NCBI GenBank assembly: GCA_002415895.1
Contig: DIAV01000387.1
Location: forward strand, 18,631-29,636
DNA from: Anaerolineales bacterium UBA5069
GTDB lineage: Bacteria > Chloroflexota > Anaerolineae > Caldilineales > Caldilineaceae
Direction of reading: 5' to 3'
Length of the DNA stretch: 11,006 nt
Shown here: positions 7,436 to 11,006 of the stretch, in pieces
Numbering within the stretch: position 1 is the first letter of the stretch
Layout of the letters: the number at the start of each line of letters is the position of its first letter
Made by a program: the position numbers and the translations under genes
The notes under the pieces: generated by a model
What the model saw: the letters and a program-made list of their open reading frames with translations, nothing else
Databases searched by the model: none
Told to the model about the DNA's origin: nothing

Positions 7436-8184
7436 GCAGCACTCCCCCGCTGTACCGGCTTTGTGGCGTCACCCGGCGCTACACAAGCGCGCAGAGTGGT
7501 ATGCGCACAGTGCTCAACATTCGCGATCTCTCCATTCCGCACGGCCAGATTATGGTGCTGGTGGGGCCAAGCGGTGCAGGCAAGAGCACGCTGCTGCGGC
7601 TGCTCAATTGGCTGGAGCCACCCGATGATGGCGAAATCCACTTTGAGGGGGGCATCTATGGCGCGCAGCGCGAGCCGCCCCTTGCCCTGCGCCGCCGCGT
7701 GACAACCGTCTTTCAGCGCCCTGTGCTGCTCCAGCGCAGCGTCGCAGAGAATGTCGCCTATGGGCTGCGGCTGCGCGGGCAAGCCCACGCCGACGCTCGC
7801 ATTGCCCAGGCGCTGGCCGCGGTGGGGCTGGACACAATGGCCCACCAGCCCGCGCGCACGCTCTCGGGCGGGGAGGCGCAGCGGGTGGCGCTGGCACGGG
7901 CCATGATTCTGGAACCCACCGCGCTGCTGCTTGACGAACCAACGGCCAACCTCGATCCCTACAACGTAGGCGTGATTGAGCAAACCGTGCGGCGGCTCAA
8001 CGAGACACAGGGAACCACGATTGTGCTGGTGACGCACAATGTCTTCCAGGCGCAGCGGCTGGCGCACAGGGTCGCACTGCTCCTCGACGGCCAGGTGGTG
8101 GAAGAGGCCGACGCGGAGACTTTCTTTCACGCCCCGCGCGACACGCGTACATCGGCTTTTGTGCGCGGCGAAATGGTTTATTAG
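7432..8184 (+). CDS. tupC: Tungstate ABC transporter ATP-binding protein, TupC type
   Basis: A 250-residue ABC ATPase, cytoplasmic, partner of the permease just upstream. All motifs are intact: Walker A 'GPSGAGKST' (45-53), Q-loop Gln95 in 'TVFQRP', signature 'LSGGE' (144-148), Walker B 'ALLLDEP' (164-170, catalytic Glu169), D-loop 'ANLD', and switch His202 in 'LVTHN'. There is no C-terminal TOBE domain, unlike ModC; this agrees with a TupC-type subunit. The TOBE function is instead supplied by the separate Mop protein downstream. The start overlaps the permease stop (ATGA), so the two are likely produced in fixed ratio. Confidence 0.9.
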   Translation: MSSTPPLYRLCGVTRRYTSAQSGMRTVLNIRDLSIPHGQIMVLVGPSGAGKSTLLRLLNWLEPPDDGEIHFEGGIYGAQREPPLALRRRVTTVFQRPVLLQRSVAENVAYGLRLRGQAHADARIAQALAAVGLDTMAHQPARTLSGGEAQRVALARAMILEPTALLLDEPTANLDPYNVGVIEQTVRRLNETQGTTIVLVTHNVFQAQRLAHRVALLLDGQVVEEADAETFFHAPRDTRTSAFVRGEMVY

Positions 8185-8306
8185 CAACAATTCGCGCGCC
8201 TTCGCGCAAAACGAAAGTGCAGAACGAATTCTGAGTCCCGACCTCTCTCTCTGCGGAGAGGGGAGAACGGTGCAGGTGCATAGACGAGCAGCGCTGCACG
8301 CGCAGA

Positions 8307-8329
8307 CGCCGTTTGAGAGGGAAACGGCG
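8307..8329. repeat. Perfect 8-bp stem, 7-base loop
   Basis: CGCCGTTT (8307-8314) pairs with AAACGGCG (8322-8329) around GAGAGGG. It lies inside the 202-base repeat element in the gap between the ATPase and tupA genes. There is no T-tract, so it is not a standard terminator. Confidence 0.6.
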
Positions 8330-8369
8330 ATCCTGCAAGTGCATGGTCGTTGCCCACCACCAGCGCTTG

Positions 8370-8405
8370 AACGTCCGGCGACTGTACGCAGCCTCACCGG
8401 ACGTT
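8370..8405. repeat. Perfect 9-base inverted repeat, candidate protein-binding site or RNA stem
   Basis: AACGTCCGG (8370-8378) and CCGGACGTT (8397-8405) are perfect inverted copies with an 18-base spacer, about 118 bases upstream of the tupA start. The spacing would suit either an RNA stem-loop or a dimeric regulator site; nothing in the sequence decides. Confidence 0.5.
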
Positions 8406-8522
8406 TGCTCCCCTCTTCGCAGGGAAAGGGGCCGGGGCGCAGAACCGCACACATATAGCCACGCTTTTCCTTACTTTGCGCATTGTCATCGCCACAAACC
8501 GCACGCAGAAAGGTATTCGAAG

Positions 8523-9413
8523 ATGAAGAACCGAAAGCTCTTCGCGTTATTGCTCATTGCCGTCGTGTTGCTCACGGCATGTGCACCCATTACGGCCCCG
8601 GCGGCTCCCGCCGCAGCCGCACCTGCCGAAGCCGCTGCGCCCGCACCCACTTCCGGACGTCTCGTACTCGCCACCACCACCAGCACGCAGGATTCCGGCC
8701 TGCTCGATGTGATCCTGCCCGACTTTGAGGCACAAGCAGGCGTGCCCGTGGATGTGATCGCCGTGGGCAGCGGCCAGGCCATGAAGCTGGGCGAAGACGG
8801 CAATGCCGACGTACTCCTTGTGCACTCGCCCAAGGCCGAGCAGGCCTTCATGGATGCCGGCCATGGCACGCGCAAAGACGCCGTCATGTACAACGATTTC
8901 GTTATTCTTGGCCCGGCCGATGACCCCGCAGCAATTCGAGGGATGACATCCGCCGCCGACGCGCTGGCGCTGCTCGCTTCCACAGGCTCCACTTTCATCT
9001 CGCGCGGTGACGATTCGGGCACGCACGCCAAGGAGAAGACGCTCTGGGCAGCGGCCGCCATTGAACCCGCAGGCGACTGGTATGTTTCCGCCGGGCAGGG
9101 CATGGGCGCCGTGCTCACCATGGCGAACGAGCAGCAGGCCTACACACTGAGCGACCGCAGCACCTACCTTGCCCGCACGCTCGAAGGCACCGACCTGGAA
9201 GTGCTCGTCGAGGGGGATAGCGCGCTCTTCAATCCCTACAGCGTCATCACTGTCGATCCCGCCAAGAACCCCAACATTCAAGCTGACCTTGCCACGCAGT
9301 TTGCCGACTGGATCATCTCCGTCCCTGCGCAGGAATTGATTGCGCAGTTTGGTGTAGATAAATTCGGCCAGGGGCTCTTCGTGCCCGATTCCGAAGCGTG
9401 GAACAACAAGTAG
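8523..9413 (+). CDS. tupA: Tungstate-binding lipoprotein, TupA type
   Basis: A 296-residue extracytoplasmic substrate-binding protein. It has a lipoprotein signal: basic MKNRK, a hydrophobic stretch, and a lipobox 'LTAC' with Cys20. An Ala/Pro-rich linker (21-44) precedes the domain. The core carries the TupA hallmarks 'LATTTSTQDSGLLD' (49-62), 'AVGSGQAMKLGEDGNADVLLVHSP' (80-103, quoted for its key residues GSG, GNADV and HSP), 'MYNDFVILGP' (122-131) and 'FISRGDDSGTHAKE' (158-171). TupA proteins bind tungstate very tightly. ATG 8523 is chosen over an open frame extending upstream because of AGAAAGG (8507-8513) and the signal peptide. It is separated from tupBC by 338 bases and followed after 13 bases by a ModA-type gene. 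Confidence 0.92.
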   Translation: MKNRKLFALLLIAVVLLTACAPITAPAAPAAAAPAEAAAPAPTSGRLVLATTTSTQDSGLLDVILPDFEAQAGVPVDVIAVGSGQAMKLGEDGNADVLLVHSPKAEQAFMDAGHGTRKDAVMYNDFVILGPADDPAAIRGMTSAADALALLASTGSTFISRGDDSGTHAKEKTLWAAAAIEPAGDWYVSAGQGMGAVLTMANEQQAYTLSDRSTYLARTLEGTDLEVLVEGDSALFNPYSVITVDPAKNPNIQADLATQFADWIISVPAQELIAQFGVDKFGQGLFVPDSEAWNNK

Positions 9414-9426
9414 GCAAAGCCCACAA

Positions 9427-10251
9427 GTGCGCAAATCCTGGATTGCATTGCTTGCCATGCTGCTGCTGATGGGGTGCGCGCAAGCGCGCACCCCATCGGT
9501 GCAGCCCGCCGCGCCCTCCAGCGAACCGCTCACCGTGATGGCGGCGGCTTCGCTCAAGGATGCCTTCGAGGCGCTAGGCGCTGACTTTCGCGCGCAGCAC
9601 CCCGCAACCAGCATCACCTTCAACTTCGCCGGCTCGCAGCAGCTTGCGCAGCAGCTTGTGGAGGGCGCGCCGGGCGATCTCTTTGCTGCGGCCAATCAGC
9701 GGCAAATGGATGTAGCCGTGGCGGGCGGGCGCGTTGCTGCTGATGGTGCAGATGCACCCAGCATCTTTGCACGCAATCGCCTCGTGGTTGTCCTTCCTGC
9801 CGACAACCCGGCGGCCATTGAGAGCTTGCAGGATTTGGCCAAACCGGGCGTCAAACTCGTGCTTGCAGCAGAGAGTGTGCCTGCCGGCCAATACGCGCTC
9901 GAGTTCCTGGCCAACGCCTCGGCCACGGCAGACTACACGGAAGCCTATAGCCCCACTGTGCTAAGCAACGTTGTCTCCTACGAGACGAATGTGCGCTCGG
10001 TGCTGACGAAGGTCGCGCTGGGCGAGGCCGATGCGGGCATCGTCTACGCGTCGGATGCGCCGGCGAGCAACACACAGGTGGCAACGTTGCCAATTCCGGA
10101 TGCGCTGAACGTACCCGTGTCCTACCCCATCGCCTTGGTCCTTGACAGCACCCAACCACAGGCGGCGCGTGACTTCGTCAAGTATGTGCTCTCGGCCGAG
10201 GGGCAGGCCACATTGGCGCGCTTTGGCTTTTTGGGGGCGGCGGAACCATAA
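9427..10251 (+). CDS. modA: Molybdate-binding lipoprotein, ModA type
   Basis: A 274-residue substrate-binding protein with lipobox 'LMGC' (Cys17), so membrane-anchored outside the cytoplasm. ModA hallmarks are present: 'LTVMAAASLKDAFEAL' (35-50, ligand Ser42), 'FNFAGSQQLAQQLVEGAPGDLF' (65-86, key residues GSQ and GAP.D), 'FARNRLVVVLP' (114-124), 'VPAGQYALEFL' (151-161), 'NVVSYETNVRSVLTKVALGEADAGIVYASD' (181-210, quoted for NV, GEADAG and Y207). ModA binds molybdate and usually also tungstate. The start is GTG 9427, 13 bases after the tupA stop, with only a weak ribosome binding site, so coupled or poor translation is likely. No ModB/ModC genes are in the window, so it either shares TupBC or works with a distant permease. 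Confidence 0.92.
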   Translation: MRKSWIALLAMLLLMGCAQARTPSVQPAAPSSEPLTVMAAASLKDAFEALGADFRAQHPATSITFNFAGSQQLAQQLVEGAPGDLFAAANQRQMDVAVAGGRVAADGADAPSIFARNRLVVVLPADNPAAIESLQDLAKPGVKLVLAAESVPAGQYALEFLANASATADYTEAYSPTVLSNVVSYETNVRSVLTKVALGEADAGIVYASDAPASNTQVATLPIPDALNVPVSYPIALVLDSTQPQAARDFVKYVLSAEGQATLARFGFLGAAEP

Positions 10252-10313
10252 TCAATTGTCAGCAGGTCGCGATAGTCCAACCACGAACGCATGATCCAGG
10301 GGAGAATCCACCC

Positions 10314-10523
10314 ATGAAACTAAGCGCACGCAATCAATTGGCAGGCACGGTTGTATCCGTCAAGCGGGGCGCTGTGATGGCCGAAGTAGTTGTAAGGCTT
10401 GAAGGCGGCCAGGAGATCGTATCGGCAATCACCGTGGGCTCCGTCGAGGCGCTGGGCATCAAGGAGGGCGGCAAGGTGTACGTCGTGGTCAAGTCGACAG
10501 AAGTGATGATCGGCGTCGACTGA
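10314..10523 (+). CDS. Molbindin (Mop), single TOBE domain
   Basis: A 69-residue protein that is a complete single Mop/TOBE domain: 'SARNQLAGTVVSVKRGAVMAEVVVRL' in outline (residues 4-29), 'IVSAITVGSVEALGIKEG' (35-52) and 'VYVVVKSTEVMIGV' (55-68). Molbindins form hexamers in the cytoplasm that bind molybdate or tungstate, and serve as a store or buffer. The start is supported by AGGGGAG about eight to ten bases upstream. As the last gene before a strong terminator it closes the operon. It also supplies the oxyanion-binding module that the TupC-type ATPase lacks. Confidence 0.92.
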   Translation: MKLSARNQLAGTVVSVKRGAVMAEVVVRLEGGQEIVSAITVGSVEALGIKEGGKVYVVVKSTEVMIGVD

Positions 10524-10546
10524 GCAAACCAGTGACACGCGCCAAG

Positions 10547-10590
10547 AAAAGGGGAGGGGCTGCGCACGGTTGCGCAGCCCCTCCCCTTTT
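10547..10590. terminator. Strong bidirectional intrinsic terminator
   Basis: A perfect 20-base-pair stem with a 4-base loop (10567-10570), GC-rich in the middle, with AAAA on the left foot and TTTT on the right. It is placed 24 bases after the mop stop and 24 bases beyond the stop of the convergent AOR gene, so it should terminate transcription from both sides. Confidence 0.95.
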
Positions 10591-10613
10591 GTCTATGGAA
10601 CAGCGCGTGCAGG

Positions 10614-11006
10614 CTAGATGATCTCCAGCGCCACAAGCTTCTCTTCGGGGACGACGCCGTTGTGCCAGCCGCGTGAGGCGTAGTATTCGGCCAGCATATC
10701 ATCAAGCTCGCAGACATGCCCTTCAGAGCCGGGCATCGTGCTGGGCTCGGTGGTAAAGCGCAGCGGCAGGATGTCGGAGCCTTCGCCAAAACCGGCCAGG
10801 TTATTGTAGTAGCGCTCCAGATTGTAGATGCGCTCGCCACACATTAGCAACTGATCGACCGAAAAGTCCAGCCCGGTAACGGCATTGAACTGCTCTGTGT
10901 ACTCCTGCATCCCCTGCGCAAACGCAGAGAACTTGCAGAGGTCCAGCGAGTCGGAGACGGCGTGAACGTCCTGGAAGACGCGGGTGAGCTCGCCCTTGCC
11001 CTTCCA
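10614..11006 (-). CDS. Aldehyde:ferredoxin oxidoreductase (AOR family), C-terminal fragment
   Basis: The last 130 residues of a gene whose start lies beyond the window; the frame is open to base 11006. The sequence 'FQDVHAVSDSLDLCKF' (visible residues 11-26) corresponds to the AOR region with the DxxGLC-type motif; Cys24 would be the C-terminal ligand of the [4Fe-4S] cluster next to the tungstopterin. Then come 'GERIYNLERYYN', 'ILPLRFTTEP', 'ELDDMLAEYYASRGWHNGVVPEEKL', which are standard for the AOR C-terminal domain. AOR enzymes are tungsten-dependent and oxidise aldehydes (or reduce acids) with ferredoxin. Lying next to a tungstate uptake operon supports a W enzyme. The Gly of the motif is Asp here. 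The exact substrate cannot be told from this part. Confidence 0.92.
   Translation of the reverse strand, partial: WKGKGELTRVFQDVHAVSDSLDLCKFSAFAQGMQEYTEQFNAVTGLDFSVDQLLMCGERIYNLERYYNNLAGFGEGSDILPLRFTTEPSTMPGSEGHVCELDDMLAEYYASRGWHNGVVPEEKLVALEII

Larger units (their letters stand above)
8236..8437. repeat. MITE-like element with imperfect terminal inverted repeats
   Basis: The 31-base ends 8236-8266 and 8407-8437 are inverted copies matching at 24 of 31 positions by eye (best in CTGCG.AGAGGGGAG). They enclose 140 bases containing further inverted repeats. The right end is also related to 4476-4500. The 202-base unit codes for nothing recognisable. No clear target-site duplication is visible. 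Confidence 0.55.
8185..8522 (+). other. 338-base structured gap inside the operon
   Basis: No credible gene is seen. The gap holds an inverted-repeat-bounded element (8236-8437) and two internal inverted repeats: a perfect 8-base stem with a 7-base loop at 8307-8329, and perfect 9-base arms AACGTCCGG (8370-8378) and CCGGACGTT (8397-8405). There is also a weak hairpin 8242-8261 soon after the ATPase stop, without a T-tract. A related pair of direct segments (TGCAGGTGCATA near 8271, TGCAAGTGCATG near 8334) is present. It could attenuate or separate tupA expression from the upstream genes, or be an inserted repeat. Confidence 0.6.

Noticed and set aside
7282..8454. Long - strand open frame of 390 codons opposite tupB/tupC and the gap.
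   Set aside because: Antisense to an ATPase with all motifs intact; the composition is that of a reverse-frame shadow.
8185..8522. Moco/Tuco riboswitch upstream of tupA.
   Set aside because: The position is suggestive, but I could not match the known consensus by eye; the inverted-repeat-bounded layout fits an inserted repeat equally well. Left as a check to run.
8547..9695. Long - strand open frame of 382 codons opposite tupA and modA.
   Set aside because: Antisense to two well-recognised binding proteins; Cys/Gly/Arg-rich with no family features.

Overview
The window is GC-rich, tightly packed bacterial DNA. Protein flavour and the intergenic repeats suggest a Chloroflexota-type (Anaerolineae/Caldilineae-like) organism. 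This is a judgement from family resemblance, not a computed assignment. The locus is built around tungsten/molybdenum use, which fits an anaerobic or facultative metabolism.

Layout. (1) 1-3113, + strand: the 3' part of a GldG-type protein and a DUF4340 protein, coupled by an ATGA overlap. These are the extracytoplasmic partners of an ABC-2-type export system whose other genes must lie upstream. (2) 3157-3232: a palindromic repeat between convergent genes. (3) 3263-4363, - strand: a DUF2961/GH172 glycoside hydrolase. (4) 4364-4652: a divergent intergenic region with a long hairpin and a sharp sigma70-like promoter. Its predicted transcription start falls on the A of the next ATG. (5) 4653-10523, + strand: a probable Mo/W operon, in order a VapB-like DNA-binding protein, a PIN(VapC-like)-PBP fusion, a MoaD/ThiS protein, a small MoaD-associated protein, tungstate ABC permease (TupB type), ATPase (TupC type), a 338-base structured gap, tungstate-binding lipoprotein (TupA type), molybdate-binding lipoprotein (ModA type) and a molbindin (Mop). 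(6) 10547-10590: a perfect-stem terminator. (7) 10614-11006, - strand: the C-terminal end of a tungsten-dependent aldehyde:ferredoxin oxidoreductase (AOR family), convergent with the operon.

How it works together (inference): TupA and ModA capture oxyanions outside the membrane, TupBC imports them, and Mop stores or buffers them. The MoaD-type pair feeds sulfur into pterin cofactor synthesis, and the AOR is a likely consumer of the cofactor. The most unusual element is at the head of the operon. A VapBC toxin-antitoxin pair appears to have been converted into a metal sensor: the VapB-like protein keeps its DNA-binding fold, while the VapC-like partner has lost key catalytic acids and gained a C-terminal COG1910/PF12727-type molybdate/tungstate-binding-like domain. 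An imperfect palindrome overlaps the promoter and is a natural operator for it.
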